The position numbers were made by a program, and so were the translations under genes. From an uncultured Oscillospiraceae bacterium (GTDB lineage Bacteria > Bacillota > Clostridia > Oscillospirales > Oscillospiraceae): DNA of 37,481 nt. Where the stretch lies: the NCBI GenBank assembly GCA_934589065.1, contig CAKTNN010000019.1:1-37481 (forward strand). The letters are read 5' to 3'. The notes under the pieces were generated by a model. The model ran no database searches, was not told the DNA's origin, and saw only the letters and a list, made by a program, of their open reading frames with translations. Of the stretch, positions 6,192 to 15,941 are shown in pieces. The first letter of the stretch is position 1, and every line of letters begins with the position of its first letter.

Positions 6192-9023
6192 ATGAATGAC
6201 AAAATCGTTGTCCGGGGTGCCCGGGAGAACAATTTAAAAAATGTAGACGTGACCATTCCCAGAGATAAACTGGTGGTGTTTACGGGCTTAAGCGGCTCCG
6301 GAAAATCCAGCCTGGCCTTTGATACCATTTATGCCGAGGGGCAGCGGCGTTATGTGGAGAGCCTGAGCTCCTATGCCCGACAGTTTTTGGGACAGATGGA
6401 TAAGCCGGACGTAGACTCTATAGAGGGGCTGTCTCCTGCCATTTCCATTGACCAGAAAACAACCTCCAAAAGCCCCCGGTCTACCGTGGGCACGGTGACG
6501 GAAATCTACGATTATCTGCGTCTGCTGTGGGCGCGGGTGGGCATTCCCCACTGCCCAAAGTGCGGCAAGGAGATTCGCCGCCAGACCATCGACCAGATCG
6601 TGGACCGGGTGGAAGCCCTGGGGGAGGGAACCCGGTTCGTGGTGCTGTCTCCCGTAATCCGGGGAAAAAAGGGCGAGCACGTCAAGGTGTTTGAGGATGC
6701 CCGGAAGCAGGGCTTTGCCCGGGTACGGGTGGACGGAATCCTCTACGATCTGACGGAAGAAATTAAGCTGGAAAAGAACAAAAAGCATACCATCGAGTTG
6801 GTGGTAGACCGTCTGGTATTAAAAGACGGCCTGCGCCGCCGCCTGACGGACTCCATAGAGACGGCTTGCAGCCATTCAGGTGGCCTGGTGACCGTTCAGC
6901 TGCCAAAGGAGGATCGGGAGCTGAGCTTCTCCCAGAACTATGCCTGCGAGGACTGCGGCATCAGCCTGGTAGAGCTGGAGCCCCGGATGTTCTCTTTTAA
7001 TAATCCCAGTGGGGCTTGTCCGGACTGTACCGGCCTGGGCTTCCAGCTGATTGCGGATGAAGATCTGGTAATTCCCGACAGGAACAAGTCCATTTTCGGG
7101 GGGGCAATCCAGGCTTCCGGCTGGCAAAGCGCCCGGACGGATTCCATTTTCCGGATGTATTTTGAAGCGCTGTCTCAAAAGTATCATTTCTCCCTGACAG
7201 AGCCGGTGAAAAACCTTTCTCCGGAGGCCATGAAGGTGATCCTATACGGAACAGGCACGGAAAAGCTGCGTATGACCTATAACCGGGGCAACGGCATGGG
7301 CGTGCTGGAGCAGCCCTTTGAGGGGATCCTCAACAATATCTCCCGGCGCTTCCGGGAGACCCAGTCCGATGCGGCCCGGAAAGAGCTGGAGGAATGCATG
7401 GCAACGGCACCCTGCCCCCGCTGCCACGGCGACCGGCTGTCGGAAATCGCTCTGGCGGTGACCGTTGGCGGCCTGAATATCATGCAGTTTTGCCGCATGA
7501 GTATTTTACAGGAACTGGATTTTATGAAAAATCTCCGCTTGGAAGGCAATATGGCGGTGGTTGCCCAGCAGATTATTCGGGAGATTGTCTCCCGTCTGCA
7601 ATTCCTGTCGGATGTGGGCCTGAGCTATCTCACCCTGTCCAGAGGAGCGGGAACGCTGTCCGGCGGTGAAAGCCAGCGGATTCGTCTGGCGACCCAGATC
7701 GGCTCTTCGTTGATGGGGGTGCTGTACATTCTGGACGAGCCCTCTATCGGCCTGCATCAGCGGGACAACGATAAGCTCTTGGGAACGCTGAAGCACCTGA
7801 AAGACCTGGGCAATACCCTGATTGTGGTGGAGCATGACGAGGATACCATGCGGGCGGCAGACTATATTGTGGATGTGGGCCCCGGGGCCGGCAGCCACGG
7901 CGGTGAGATCGTGGTGGCGGGCACGCTGCAGGATGTGCTGGATTGCCCGGAATCCGTCACCGGTCAGTATCTTTCCGGCAAAAAGAGAATCCCCGTACCC
8001 AAAACCCGCCGGACAGGAAACGGTGGCATTTTGGCAGTGCGGGGAGCATCGGAAAACAATCTGAAAAATGTGGATGTGGAGATTCCTTTGGGAACCTTTA
8101 CTGCGGTGACGGGCGTATCCGGCTCCGGAAAATCCAGCCTGGTCAACGAGGTGCTGAACAAGACGCTCCTGGCAAAGCTGAACCATGCCCGCTGCCGCCC
8201 GGGAGCCTGCCGGTGCGTAGAGGGCCTGGAAAATCTGGATAAGGTCATCGATATTGACCAGAGCCCCATTGGGCGAACTCCCCGTTCCAATCCCGCAACC
8301 TATACAGGGCTATTCAACGACATCCGGGATTTGTTTGCTTCCACGGCGGATGCCAAAATGCGGGGCTATGGCCCGGGACGGTTCAGCTTTAATGTAAAGG
8401 GCGGTCGGTGCGAGGCCTGCTCCGGTGACGGCCTGGTGAAAATAGAAATGCACTTCCTGGCGGATGTGTATGTACCCTGTGAGGTCTGTCACGGCGCACG
8501 GTACAATCGGGAAACCCTGGAAGTGCTGTATAAAGGGAAGAATATTGCCCAGGTCCTGGATATGACCTGCGAAGAGGCGGTGGACTTCTTTGAGAATCTG
8601 CCGAAAATTCGGAAGAAAGCCCAAATGCTGGTAGAGGTCGGCCTGGGCTACATTAAGCTGGGACAGGCAAGCACTACCCTGTCCGGAGGTGAAGCCCAGC
8701 GGGTTAAGCTGGCGACGGAGCTCAGCCGCACGGCAACGGGCCGCACCATGTATATCTTGGATGAGCCCACCACGGGTCTCCATGCGGCGGATGTGCACCG
8801 GCTCATTGAGGTGCTGAATCGGCTGGTGGATGCGGGAAACACGGTGCTGGTGATTGAGCACAATCTGGATGTAATCAAAACCGCAGACTATATCATCGAC
8901 CTGGGCCCTGAGGGAGGCGACGGCGGCGGAACCGTTGTTGCCACCGGAACTCCGGAGGAGGTTGCGCAGGTGCCGGAAAGCTACACAGGTCAGTATTTAA
9001 GAAGCTACCTGGAAAAGGGCTGA
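6192..9023 (+). CDS. uvrA: Excinuclease ABC subunit A (UvrA)
   Basis: A 943-residue DNA-damage recognition ATPase of nucleotide excision repair; as a dimer it scans DNA and loads UvrB. Two ABC modules are visible: Walker [10 protein letters not shown] at 32-40 and GVSGSGKSS near 636-644, with signatures [12 protein letters not shown] (about 488) and [12 protein letters not shown] (about 830). Zinc motifs are CPKCG (121-125) paired with CEDCG and CPDC in the insertion domain, and CEACSGDG / CEVCHGARY (about 739-770). Length is normal for the family. The start has GAGAGG upstream. It is monocistronic here, with uvrB 2 kb away in a different operon, and is possibly SOS-controlled. Confidence 0.98.
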   Translation: MNDKIVVRGARENNLKNVDVTIPRDKLVVFTGLSGSGKSSLAFDTIYAEGQRRYVESLSSYARQFLGQMDKPDVDSIEGLSPAISIDQKTTSKSPRSTVGTVTEIYDYLRLLWARVGIPHCPKCGKEIRRQTIDQIVDRVEALGEGTRFVVLSPVIRGKKGEHVKVFEDARKQGFARVRVDGILYDLTEEIKLEKNKKHTIELVVDRLVLKDGLRRRLTDSIETACSHSGGLVTVQLPKEDRELSFSQNYACEDCGISLVELEPRMFSFNNPSGACPDCTGLGFQLIADEDLVIPDRNKSIFGGAIQASGWQSARTDSIFRMYFEALSQKYHFSLTEPVKNLSPEAMKVILYGTGTEKLRMTYNRGNGMGVLEQPFEGILNNISRRFRETQSDAARKELEECMATAPCPRCHGDRLSEIALAVTVGGLNIMQFCRMSILQELDFMKNLRLEGNMAVVAQQIIREIVSRLQFLSDVGLSYLTLSRGAGTLSGGESQRIRLATQIGSSLMGVLYILDEPSIGLHQRDNDKLLGTLKHLKDLGNTLIVVEHDEDTMRAADYIVDVGPGAGSHGGEIVVAGTLQDVLDCPESVTGQYLSGKKRIPVPKTRRTGNGGILAVRGASENNLKNVDVEIPLGTFTAVTGVSGSGKSSLVNEVLNKTLLAKLNHARCRPGACRCVEGLENLDKVIDIDQSPIGRTPRSNPATYTGLFNDIRDLFASTADAKMRGYGPGRFSFNVKGGRCEACSGDGLVKIEMHFLADVYVPCEVCHGARYNRETLEVLYKGKNIAQVLDMTCEEAVDFFENLPKIRKKAQMLVEVGLGYIKLGQASTTLSGGEAQRVKLATELSRTATGRTMYILDEPTTGLHAADVHRLIEVLNRLVDAGNTVLVIEHNLDVIKTADYIIDLGPEGGDGGGTVVATGTPEEVAQVPESYTGQYLRSYLEKG

Positions 9024-9059
9024 TGAGAATCGCAGCCACCTGAGAACAGGGAAAAGTGA

Positions 9060-9137
9060 AACGCGTCATTGCATTCCTGCCAATCTCCCGGTATAATGGG
9101 AGAAAATAGGCGCGCCGGAAAGCAGTGACGCGTTTTT
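9060..9137. terminator. Long bidirectional terminator between convergent uvrA and the kinase-like gene
   Basis: AACGCGTCATTGC (9060-9072) pairs, with one G-T type mismatch, with GCAGTGACGCGTT (9122-9134), followed by TTT. The loop holds a second hairpin, TCTCCC (9084-9089) with GGGAGA (9098-9103). It sits between two converging genes. It shares GTCATTGC with the repeats at 22557 and 33718, though similarity stops there. Confidence 0.6.
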
Positions 9138-9149
9138 GCGGCCTTGTTT

Positions 9150-10196
9150 TCAAAACGCTTCGTAGCATTCTGCCGGAAGTACATCGGCAAGTTCCACAAG
9201 GGCATGATCCCGCTCCCCGGCGTAGTCCACCCGCAAAATGGGAGAGCGCAGGGTGCTTGGCAGATCCTGACGGATAGCCAGGGTCATGCACACCTGGGTG
9301 CCGCCCTGGGGCGGGAAATCGATCAGGACGGTTCCTCCATGGTGGGTGGCGGCGCTGCGCACCAGCACCATGCCAAGACCGATGCCCTGACGGATATCCT
9401 CAAGGGACGGGCTGCGCAGATAGCGCAGAAAGAGGGTGCCCCGGTTTTCTGACGGAACGCCGGAGCCGCTATCCAGCACGGTCAGGCGCAGCATACGGCC
9501 CTGCTGGCTGAGCTTTGCCTGAATTCGCCCTCCCTTGGGGGTGAACTTGGCGGCATTGGAAACAAGGTTCAGGGCGGCCCGCTCCAATTCCTGGGGATCT
9601 GCCAGGGTGTAGATGGCGTTTTTCGGCTCCTCGTAGGTTAAAACCAACCCGGACTGGGCGGTGAGGGCCGAGGCTTTTTCAAAGATTTCCCGGAACAGTC
9701 CGGTGATTTCCAAAAATTCCGGATGGCTGACCGGGTTTCCGGCGGCAGACATATTGCCGATGACCCGAAGCATTTGGGCAAGGCCCCGGTTCATAAGCCC
9801 GATCTGACGCCGGGCGCTGTCTGAGTCCACCACTTGCCGGCTCAGCTCTTCTGCGGTGGTAATGACGCCGGAAAGAGACGAGCGCAGTTCCCTGGCTGCC
9901 AGGCCAAGAGTCCGGAACTCCTGGATGGGCTCATCCAGAAGGAAAAAGTCTATGTTGTCCTTCCGTTCAACGGTGACGCCGAAGGTTATCCCCTCCAGGC
10001 AGAGGGTAAGATACAGACAGCCGCCGGAAAATGCGGCATATTCCTCTTTCCCGGTGGCGAGCATGGGCGCAACCGGTGTGCCAATTGGCAGCAATAGCGC
10101 CTTTGCACCGGGATTGCAGGCCAGGATCCGCCCGTCCTTTACGCAGAAGCAGGGGGCGGTGATGAGATCCAGCATCTGTACGGCTTGATTGTCCAT
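9150..10196 (-). CDS. Histidine-kinase-like sensor protein lacking the phospho-acceptor histidine
   Basis: A 348-residue cytosolic protein with no membrane segment. Residues about 1-85 look like a small PAS-type sensor domain, followed by a DHp-like helix and an HATPase_c domain. ATP-binding boxes are intact: N box ELERAALNLVSNAAKFTP (203-220), DSGSG (242-246) and GIGLGMVLV (271-279). The H box reads AARELRSSL (100-108), where R102 stands in the place of the histidine of the usual HELR motif. It therefore cannot autophosphorylate in the normal way. It may be a pseudokinase, an ATP-dependent scaffold, or act on another protein. No response regulator is nearby. The start at 10196 has a perfect AGGAGG. 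Confidence 0.82.
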   Translation of the reverse strand: MDNQAVQMLDLITAPCFCVKDGRILACNPGAKALLLPIGTPVAPMLATGKEEYAAFSGGCLYLTLCLEGITFGVTVERKDNIDFFLLDEPIQEFRTLGLAARELRSSLSGVITTAEELSRQVVDSDSARRQIGLMNRGLAQMLRVIGNMSAAGNPVSHPEFLEITGLFREIFEKASALTAQSGLVLTYEEPKNAIYTLADPQELERAALNLVSNAAKFTPKGGRIQAKLSQQGRMLRLTVLDSGSGVPSENRGTLFLRYLRSPSLEDIRQGIGLGMVLVRSAATHHGGTVLIDFPPQGGTQVCMTLAIRQDLPSTLRSPILRVDYAGERDHALVELADVLPAECYEAF

Positions 10197-10219
10197 GACG
10201 ATCCTCCTGACGAAGGTAG

Positions 10220-10275
10220 GCCTACATTCTGTAGGCTGCCAATAGTTTGCGCAGAACCGGGAAAAACTTTCCCGG
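10220..10275 (-). promoter_or_regulatory. Two-hairpin leader of the kinase-like gene
   Basis: Within the predicted leader of about 100 bases are two perfect stems: CCGGGAAA (10257-10264) with TTTCCCGG (10268-10275), and GCCTAC (10220-10225) with GTAGGC (10231-10236). The second lies just upstream of the AGGAGG site. No known riboswitch is recognised. Confidence 0.45.
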
Positions 10276-10300
10276 CGTGTTTCGACAATTTTCGTGTTCT

Positions 10301-10329
10301 ATTTTAACGGGCTTGCGGGAAAATAGCAA
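10301..10329 (-). promoter_or_regulatory. Probable promoter of the kinase-like gene
   Basis: On the minus strand TTGCTA (10324-10329), a 17-base spacer and TAAAAT (10301-10306). It lies divergent from radC, for which I see no confident promoter in this 163-base gap. Confidence 0.5.
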
Positions 10330-10359
10330 GGTCAACTTTTTTCAAAGGGGGATTTATCC

Positions 10360-11046
10360 ATGCACGAAGGGCATAGAGCCAGAGTGAAGAAGCGATTCCG
10401 GGAGGAGGGCCTGGATCATTTTTCGGATGTGCAGGCCCTGGAGCTGCTGCTTTTTTACGCGATTCCCCGGACGGATACCAACCCCATTGCCCATAGCCTG
10501 CTGGAACATTTCGGGAGCCTTTCCCAAGTGCTGGAGGCCAGCGTAGAGGAGCTGTGCAAGGTTCCGGGGGTGGGGGAGAGTGCGGCGCTATTGTTGACAC
10601 TGATTCCCCAGATGGGACGGTTTTATTTGGTGAACCGTTCCCAGCAGGCGACGGTGCTGCCGACCCTGGAAAACTGCGCCGCTTATCTGATGCCGAACTT
10701 TTTTGGGCGAAAGGTGGAAACGGTGTTTTTGCTGTGCCTGGATGCCAAGTGTAAGGTCCTGTGCTGCAAAGAGGTGGGGCAGGGAGGAACCAATTCCACC
10801 GGAATTTCCATCCGGAAGATTGTGGAAACCGCCATTGGGGTCAATGCCTCCACGGTGGTGCTGGCCCACAATCACCCCAGCGGCCTGGCGGTTCCCTCGC
10901 CGGAGGATATCCAGACGACCCGCCGAATTGCCCAGGCATTGAAGGCGGTGGACATCGTGCTGGCAGATCACATCATTGTGGCGGACGACGACTATGTTTC
11001 CATTGCCAGGTCAGATGAACGGTTTAATGAATGCCTGCTTCTATAA
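10360..11046 (+). CDS. radC: RadC-family JAB/MPN-domain protein
   Basis: A 228-residue protein of the RadC (YeaB/YsxA) family. The N-terminal part contains helix-hairpin-helix CKVPGVGES (66-74). The C-terminal JAMM metal-binding motif is complete: H170, H172, S180 and D183 in HNHPSG...PSPED. The name comes from an old repair phenotype that was later assigned to another gene, so the cellular function is not established; a metal-dependent isopeptidase-like or DNA-related activity is plausible. The start at 10360 has AAAGGGGG upstream. It lies 12 bases before uvrB and is probably co-transcribed with it, which keeps a repair or recombination link open. Confidence 0.94.
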   Translation: MHEGHRARVKKRFREEGLDHFSDVQALELLLFYAIPRTDTNPIAHSLLEHFGSLSQVLEASVEELCKVPGVGESAALLLTLIPQMGRFYLVNRSQQATVLPTLENCAAYLMPNFFGRKVETVFLLCLDAKCKVLCCKEVGQGGTNSTGISIRKIVETAIGVNASTVVLAHNHPSGLAVPSPEDIQTTRRIAQALKAVDIVLADHIIVADDDYVSIARSDERFNECLLL

Positions 11047-11058
11047 AAGGAGAAAAAC

Positions 11059-13026
11059 ATGGATCATTTTGAATTGGTTTCCGATTATAAGCCCTCCGGC
11101 GACCAGCCGGAGGCCATTGAGGCACTGACGAACGGCGTCAACTGGGGCCTACGGGAGCAGACCCTTTTGGGTGTTACCGGTTCCGGAAAGACGTTTACCA
11201 TGGCTTCCGTGATTGCAAAGCTGAACCGGCCCACCCTGGTGCTGGCCCATAATAAAACTCTGGCAGCCCAGCTATGCTCGGAATTCCGGGAGTTTTTCCC
11301 CCATAATGTGGTGGAATACTTCATTTCCTATTACGATTACTATCAGCCGGAGGCCTATATCGCCCATACGGATACCTATATTGAAAAGGATTCTGCGGTA
11401 AATGAGGAAATCGACCGGCTGCGTCACTCTGCCACCTCCTCGCTTTTTGAACGGCGGGATGTGATTATTGTGGCCTCGGTCAGCTGCCTGTATGGCCTGG
11501 GTGACCCCATTGACTATAAAAGCATGGTCATCTCCCTGCGGGTAGGACAGGAGCGCCCCATGGACGATATCCTGAAAAAGCTGACGGAGATCCGTTACGA
11601 ACGCAACGATATTGATTTTTCCCGAAACAAATTCCGGGTTCGGGGGGATACGCTGGAAGTGTACCCTGCCTACTGGTCCGGCAGAGCCATCCGGGTGGAG
11701 TTCTTTGGGGATGAAATTGACCGCATCAGCGAAATCAACGCAGTTTCCGGCATGGTGGAGCGGTATGTGGACCACGTTGCCATTTATCCTGCAAGCCACT
11801 ATGTAGCTTCCAAGGAGAAGCTCCAGCGGGCAATGCTGGAAATCCAAAAGGAATGCGACCGGCAGGTGGAAAAATTCCGGGCGGAAAACAAGCTGATTGA
11901 GGCCCAGAGAATCGCCCAGCGCACCAATTACGATTTGGAAATGCTGACGGAAATCGGCTTTTGCAGCGGAATTGAAAACTATTCCCGGGTGATTCAGGGC
12001 CGGGCTCCGGGCACGCCGCCTACGACCCTTCTGGATTATTTCCCGGAGGACTACCTGATGTTTGTGGACGAAAGCCATGTGACCCTGCCCCAGTGCCGGG
12101 CCATGTATGCCGGTGACCGAAGCCGGAAGGATGCCCTCGTAAACTACGGCTTCCGCCTGCCCTCGGCATACGATAACCGCCCACTGAATTTTGCGGAGTT
12201 CGACGGGAAAATCAATCAGGTAATCTATGTCTCCGCGACCCCCGGGGAATATGAGAAAACCCGCTCCGGGCAAATCGTGGAGCAGGTGATCCGCCCCACG
12301 GGCCTGCTTGACCCGGTGGTAGAGGTGCGGCCCATTGAAGGGCAGATTGATGACCTGATTGGGGAAATCAATACCCGCACTGCCCGGAACGAGCGGGTGC
12401 TGGTTACCACCCTGACCAAGAAAATGGCGGAGGATTTGACGGTATATCTCCAAAAGGCCGGCATTAAGGTGCGCTATATGCACTCGGACATCGGCGCTAT
12501 GGAGCGGATGGAAATCATCCGGGATCTGCGCTTGGCAAAATTTGATGTGCTGGTGGGCATCAACCTCCTGCGGGAAGGCCTGGATTTGCCGGAGGTGAGC
12601 CTGGTAGCCATTTTGGATGCGGACAAAGAGGGCTTCCTTCGCAGTGAAACCAGCCTGATTCAGACCATGGGCCGGGCCGCCCGAAATGCGGATGGAAAGG
12701 TAATTATGTATGCCGATACGGTAACCCCCTCTATGCGGGTCGCCATGGACGAAACTGCCCGCCGCCGGGAAATCCAGAATGCCTACAACCAGGCCCACGG
12801 CATTGTGCCAAAGACCATCATCAAGTCGGTAAGAGACCTGATTGAAATTTCTTCCCCCACTGCCGAGCGCAAGGGCCGCAACGGCGTGAAGATGACCAAG
12901 GCAGAGAAGGAAAAGGAAATTGCCCGCCTGGAAAAGCAGATGAAGGAAGCGGCAAAGATGATGGAATACGAGTATGCTGCGGTCCTCCGGGATCAGATCG
13001 TGGAGCTCCGGGGAAACGGTGTATAG
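11059..13026 (+). CDS. uvrB: Excinuclease ABC subunit B (UvrB)
   Basis: A 655-residue helicase-like damage verification subunit of nucleotide excision repair, loaded by UvrA and then recruiting UvrC. Visible features are Walker [14 protein letters not shown] (about 38-50), the beta-hairpin segment [11 protein letters not shown] (about 92-102), DESHVTLPQ (Walker B region), the helicase motif [13 protein letters not shown] and [11 protein letters not shown]-terminal UVR motif ([18 protein letters not shown] and on) contacts UvrC. Length is normal. The ATG follows AAAGGAG by 8 bases, 12 bases after radC. There is no promoter in the gap, so it depends on the radC transcript or on something further upstream. 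Confidence 0.98.
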   Translation: MDHFELVSDYKPSGDQPEAIEALTNGVNWGLREQTLLGVTGSGKTFTMASVIAKLNRPTLVLAHNKTLAAQLCSEFREFFPHNVVEYFISYYDYYQPEAYIAHTDTYIEKDSAVNEEIDRLRHSATSSLFERRDVIIVASVSCLYGLGDPIDYKSMVISLRVGQERPMDDILKKLTEIRYERNDIDFSRNKFRVRGDTLEVYPAYWSGRAIRVEFFGDEIDRISEINAVSGMVERYVDHVAIYPASHYVASKEKLQRAMLEIQKECDRQVEKFRAENKLIEAQRIAQRTNYDLEMLTEIGFCSGIENYSRVIQGRAPGTPPTTLLDYFPEDYLMFVDESHVTLPQCRAMYAGDRSRKDALVNYGFRLPSAYDNRPLNFAEFDGKINQVIYVSATPGEYEKTRSGQIVEQVIRPTGLLDPVVEVRPIEGQIDDLIGEINTRTARNERVLVTTLTKKMAEDLTVYLQKAGIKVRYMHSDIGAMERMEIIRDLRLAKFDVLVGINLLREGLDLPEVSLVAILDADKEGFLRSETSLIQTMGRAARNADGKVIMYADTVTPSMRVAMDETARRREIQNAYNQAHGIVPKTIIKSVRDLIEISSPTAERKGRNGVKMTKAEKEKEIARLEKQMKEAAKMMEYEYAAVLRDQIVELRGNGV

Positions 13027-13067
13027 ACCCGGGGCAAACCAAAACCCAAGGCGCACACTTTTTTCAC

Positions 13068-13095
13068 TTGCAAAAGGGGAGAACCCTGTTATAAT
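13068..13095 (+). promoter_or_regulatory. Promoter of the ktrB-to-rnc operon
   Basis: TTGCAA (13068-13073), a 16-base spacer and a perfect TATAAT (13090-13095). The leader is about 40 bases, too short for a c-di-AMP riboswitch of the kind that controls some K+ transporters. Confidence 0.8.
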
Positions 13096-13142
13096 GAAGT
13101 AGACTGTAAATTAATGCAATTTCCGCAGAAAGGCGATCGACT

Positions 13143-14522
13143 ATGTCACTGAAAAATCGGCTCATTGCCTGGACAATGAAGCGGCGGGGAAAACCCCTGA
13201 GCCCTACAAAGGTGATTGCAACCACCTTCGGGCTGTTGATTTTGCTGGGAAGTCTGCTGCTGACGCTGCCGGTATCCACCCGGGACGGCAAGGGCTGTGA
13301 TTTCCTCCGGGCACTGTTTACGGCAACCTCCGCTATCTGTGTCACGGGTCTGACTCCCTTTGATACCTACACCCAGTGGAGCGGCTTCGGTCAGGCGGTG
13401 CTGCTATGCCTGATTGAAATCGGCGGCCTGGGCTTTATGTCCCTGGCAACGCTATTTGTGTTTCTGCTCCGCAAGCGCATCGGTCTGAAGCAGCGGATGG
13501 TTATGGCCCAGGCATTGAGCCTGAACGATATGGAGGGCGTGGTGCGGCTCCAACGGACGGTGATTTTCGGCTCCGTGGCGGTGGAAGCTGTGGGCGCAGC
13601 CATTTTGACCCTTTATTTTATCCCGCGGTTTGGTTTTTCCAAGTCTTTGTGGCTGGGGGTATTCCACAGCATCAGTGCCTTCTGCAATGCGGGCTTTGAT
13701 ATCTTTGGATTCCTGGAGCCCGGTGCAAGCCTGGCTGTTTTCCAGAATGACCCGGTGGTGCTGCTGACCCTGGGCGCCCTGGTGGTCACCGGCGGCCTGG
13801 GTTTCCTGGTGTGGGAAGAGCTTGCAAGCAAAAAGCCTTTTAAGCAGATGACCGTGTATACCCGGCTGGTGCTTGCCACTACCGGGATGCTGCTGCTGTC
13901 CGGCTGGGTGGTTACCTGCCTTTTGGAGTGGAATAACCCCCAAACCCTGGGCTCCATGAGTCTGGGCGGAAAGCTCCTCAACGGACTATTCCAGTCTATT
14001 ACACTGCGCACCGCAGGGTTCGCAGCAATTGATCAGGCAAAGCTCACGGAGGGAGGAAAAGCGGCCTCCATGGTGCTTATGCTCATTGGCGGCTCTTCCG
14101 GTTCCACTGCCGGCGGATTGAAAACCGTCACCTTTGTGGTGCTGGTGCTGTTTATCTGGGCGCGCCTCCGGGGCAGGAGCACGGTGTGCGCCTTCCGGCG
14201 AACCATTCCCGATTCTCAGGTGCTGGATGCCATGACCCTGGCCTCCGCCATGCTGCTGCTTTCCGTGTTTGGGGCGGTGTTTATCTGCGCGACCTCTCCC
14301 GTAACCTTTACCAACGCCCTTTACGAGGCCATTTCGGCCCTGGCAACGGTGGGAGTGACAGCGGGCACAACCCTGTCTCTCAGCGTTCCGGCGCAATGCC
14401 TGATTATTCTGTATATGTATTTTGGACGGGTGGGCATTTTGACCATCAGCCTGGGCTTCCTGACAGGAGACCGGGCCGCTGAACGGTTCCGCTATGCCCA
14501 GACAAACCTTCTGATCGGTTAA
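13143..14522 (+). CDS. ktrB: Potassium uptake channel subunit, KtrB/TrkH family
   Basis: A 459-residue integral membrane K+ translocating subunit built of four M1-P-M2 repeats. The four filter glycines are recognisable in TSAICVTGLT, SAFCNAGFD, TLRTAGFA and ALATVGVTAG. An intramembrane-loop-like glycine-rich segment (GGSSGSTAGGLK) lies in the third repeat, as in KtrB. The length fits KtrB rather than the longer TrkH. The start at 13143 has AAAGGCG upstream. It forms a unit with the ring-forming regulatory subunit encoded 10 bases downstream. It is first in the long rightward operon, with its own promoter. Confidence 0.95.
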   Translation: MSLKNRLIAWTMKRRGKPLSPTKVIATTFGLLILLGSLLLTLPVSTRDGKGCDFLRALFTATSAICVTGLTPFDTYTQWSGFGQAVLLCLIEIGGLGFMSLATLFVFLLRKRIGLKQRMVMAQALSLNDMEGVVRLQRTVIFGSVAVEAVGAAILTLYFIPRFGFSKSLWLGVFHSISAFCNAGFDIFGFLEPGASLAVFQNDPVVLLTLGALVVTGGLGFLVWEELASKKPFKQMTVYTRLVLATTGMLLLSGWVVTCLLEWNNPQTLGSMSLGGKLLNGLFQSITLRTAGFAAIDQAKLTEGGKAASMVLMLIGGSSGSTAGGLKTVTFVVLVLFIWARLRGRSTVCAFRRTIPDSQVLDAMTLASAMLLLSVFGAVFICATSPVTFTNALYEAISALATVGVTAGTTLSLSVPAQCLIILYMYFGRVGILTISLGFLTGDRAAERFRYAQTNLLIG

Positions 14523-14532
14523 GGAGAAAAAA

Positions 14533-15180
14533 ATGAAATTCTATGTTGTAATTGGTTTGGGCCGGTTCGGCTCTGCGCTGGCCCGCCAGCTGTGCAAGCT
14601 GGGGGCGGAGGTCTTGGCTCTGGACGTTAAGGGCGACCTGGTTCAGCAGATTGCCAACGATGTGACCCACGCTGTGGTGGGGGATGCCCAGGACAAAGAG
14701 GTGCTGCGGGCTCTGGGGGTACGAAACATGGACTGCGCCGTGATTGCCATCGGAGACAATCTGGCGGCTTCCGTGCTCGTTACCATGAACCTCAAGGAGC
14801 TGGGAGTGCCCTACATTGTCTGCAAGGCCCATGACGAAACCCACCGGAAGGTGCTGGAAAAGTTGGGTGCCAACCGGGTGATCATACCGGAGTACGAGTA
14901 TGCCCAGCGGCTGGCCCGCACTCTTAACAGCCACAATGTGCTGGATTACATTGAGCTTTCCGAGGACTTTGGCATTCTGGATGTGCCCGCTCCCAAGACC
15001 TGGATCGGGAAGACTCTGCGGGAGCTGAACGTCCGGGCAAAGCTGGGGGTGAACATCATTGCCGTGGAAAATGACGGCAAAACCAATGTCTCCCCCACGG
15101 CGGATTATGCCGTTCGGGAAGGAGACACCCTGGTGGTACTGGGGGATAATGTGGCCCTGGAAAAGGTGCAGAAGCTGTGA
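14533..15180 (+). CDS. ktrA: Regulatory RCK subunit of the K+ uptake system (KtrA/TrkA)
   Basis: A 215-residue cytosolic protein with an N-terminal Rossmann RCK_N domain (GLGRFGSALA, 8-17; LALDVKGD, 29-36) that binds ATP/ADP or NAD, and a C-terminal RCK_C domain (about 135-215). In KtrA homologues the RCK_C part can bind c-di-AMP. It forms an octameric ring under the KtrB dimer and gates it. The start has AAGGAG 7 bases upstream. The stop TGA overlaps the ATG of the next gene by one base. Confidence 0.95.
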   Translation: MKFYVVIGLGRFGSALARQLCKLGAEVLALDVKGDLVQQIANDVTHAVVGDAQDKEVLRALGVRNMDCAVIAIGDNLAASVLVTMNLKELGVPYIVCKAHDETHRKVLEKLGANRVIIPEYEYAQRLARTLNSHNVLDYIELSEDFGILDVPAPKTWIGKTLRELNVRAKLGVNIIAVENDGKTNVSPTADYAVREGDTLVVLGDNVALEKVQKL

Positions 15181-15929
15181 TGACGGAGAAAATTACATCC
15201 AGAAAAAACCCCATGGTGCAGCAGGTGAAAAAGCTCCTCAATTCCAAACGGGAGCGGGAGAAGGCAGGCCTGTATGTATCCGACGGCACAAAGCTTTTGC
15301 AGGAGGCGGTGAAATACTGCCCGGGACTGCAAACGGTTTTTTTAACCGACGGCATCCAGGCGGAGGTGCCGGATTCCTGCCGGGTAATCCGGGTGAGTCC
15401 GGAGGTTATGGAGGCCATTTCCCCCATGGCAACTCCCCAGGGGGCGGTGTTTGTATGCCGGCTGCCGGAAGAGAACCGGTTTGCGCCGGAAAAGGGAATG
15501 CTGCTGCTGGACGGAATTCAGGACCCGGGCAATCTGGGTACAATTTTGCGTACCGCCGATGCCTGGAATGTTCCCGTTGCGCTGCTGGAGGGTTGTGCCG
15601 ATCCCTTTAGCCATAAGGTGGTGCGGGCCAGCATGGGGGCGGTATTCCGCACAAAAATCACCGTGACGGATTGGGAGACGGCAAAAAAGGCTTGTATGGA
15701 AGCGGGAGTTCCCATTGCAGTTACCGCCCTGAACGATCGGGCCCAGGATATCCGCAGGGCGGATGTGGGCGCTATGGCGGTGGTCATCGGCAGCGAAGGA
15801 CAGGGCGTCCGCCGGGAGATCCTGGAAAGCGCCCGGCACTGCCTGATTATCCCTATGAATCCCCACTGTGAATCTCTCAATGCTGCCGTTGCCGCTACGG
15901 CGGTGATGTGGCAGATGGGAAAAGTATAG
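15180..15929 (+). CDS. SpoU/TrmH-family RNA 2'-O-methyltransferase
   Basis: A 249-residue SAM-dependent enzyme that methylates ribose 2'-OH in rRNA or tRNA. The three SPOUT motifs are present: NLGTILRTADA (motif 1), VVIGSEGQGVRREIL (motif 2) and IIPMNPHCESLNAAVA (motif 3), forming the trefoil knot. A small N-terminal SpoU substrate-binding domain (ITSRKNPMVQQVKKLL onward) is present, as in RlmB or YsgA-like proteins. The ATG at 15180 is preferred; a GTG at 15177 is in frame. The start overlaps the ktrA stop (TGATG), so the two are translationally coupled. The exact target nucleotide cannot be told from sequence. Confidence 0.92.
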   Translation: MTEKITSRKNPMVQQVKKLLNSKREREKAGLYVSDGTKLLQEAVKYCPGLQTVFLTDGIQAEVPDSCRVIRVSPEVMEAISPMATPQGAVFVCRLPEENRFAPEKGMLLLDGIQDPGNLGTILRTADAWNVPVALLEGCADPFSHKVVRASMGAVFRTKITVTDWETAKKACMEAGVPIAVTALNDRAQDIRRADVGAMAVVIGSEGQGVRREILESARHCLIIPMNPHCESLNAAVAATAVMWQMGKV

Positions 15930-15941
15930 GAGGAAGAGAAA

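Noticed and set aside
9069..9097. A promoter-like TTGCAT-17-TATAAT on the plus strand after uvrA
   Set aside because: The -10 lies inside the loop hairpin of the terminator and nothing is encoded in that direction; an antisense RNA to the kinase-like gene is possible but unsupported.
10281..10300. Possible SOS box before radC-uvrB
   Set aside because: The CGA...TCG-like sequence does not keep the GAAC/GTTC half-site spacing.
11272..13056. A 594-residue minus-strand open frame opposite uvrB
   Set aside because: Antisense shadow of uvrB with no recognisable motifs.
13095..13143. c-di-AMP (ydaO-type) riboswitch before ktrB
   Set aside because: The leader is about 40 bases, far too short.
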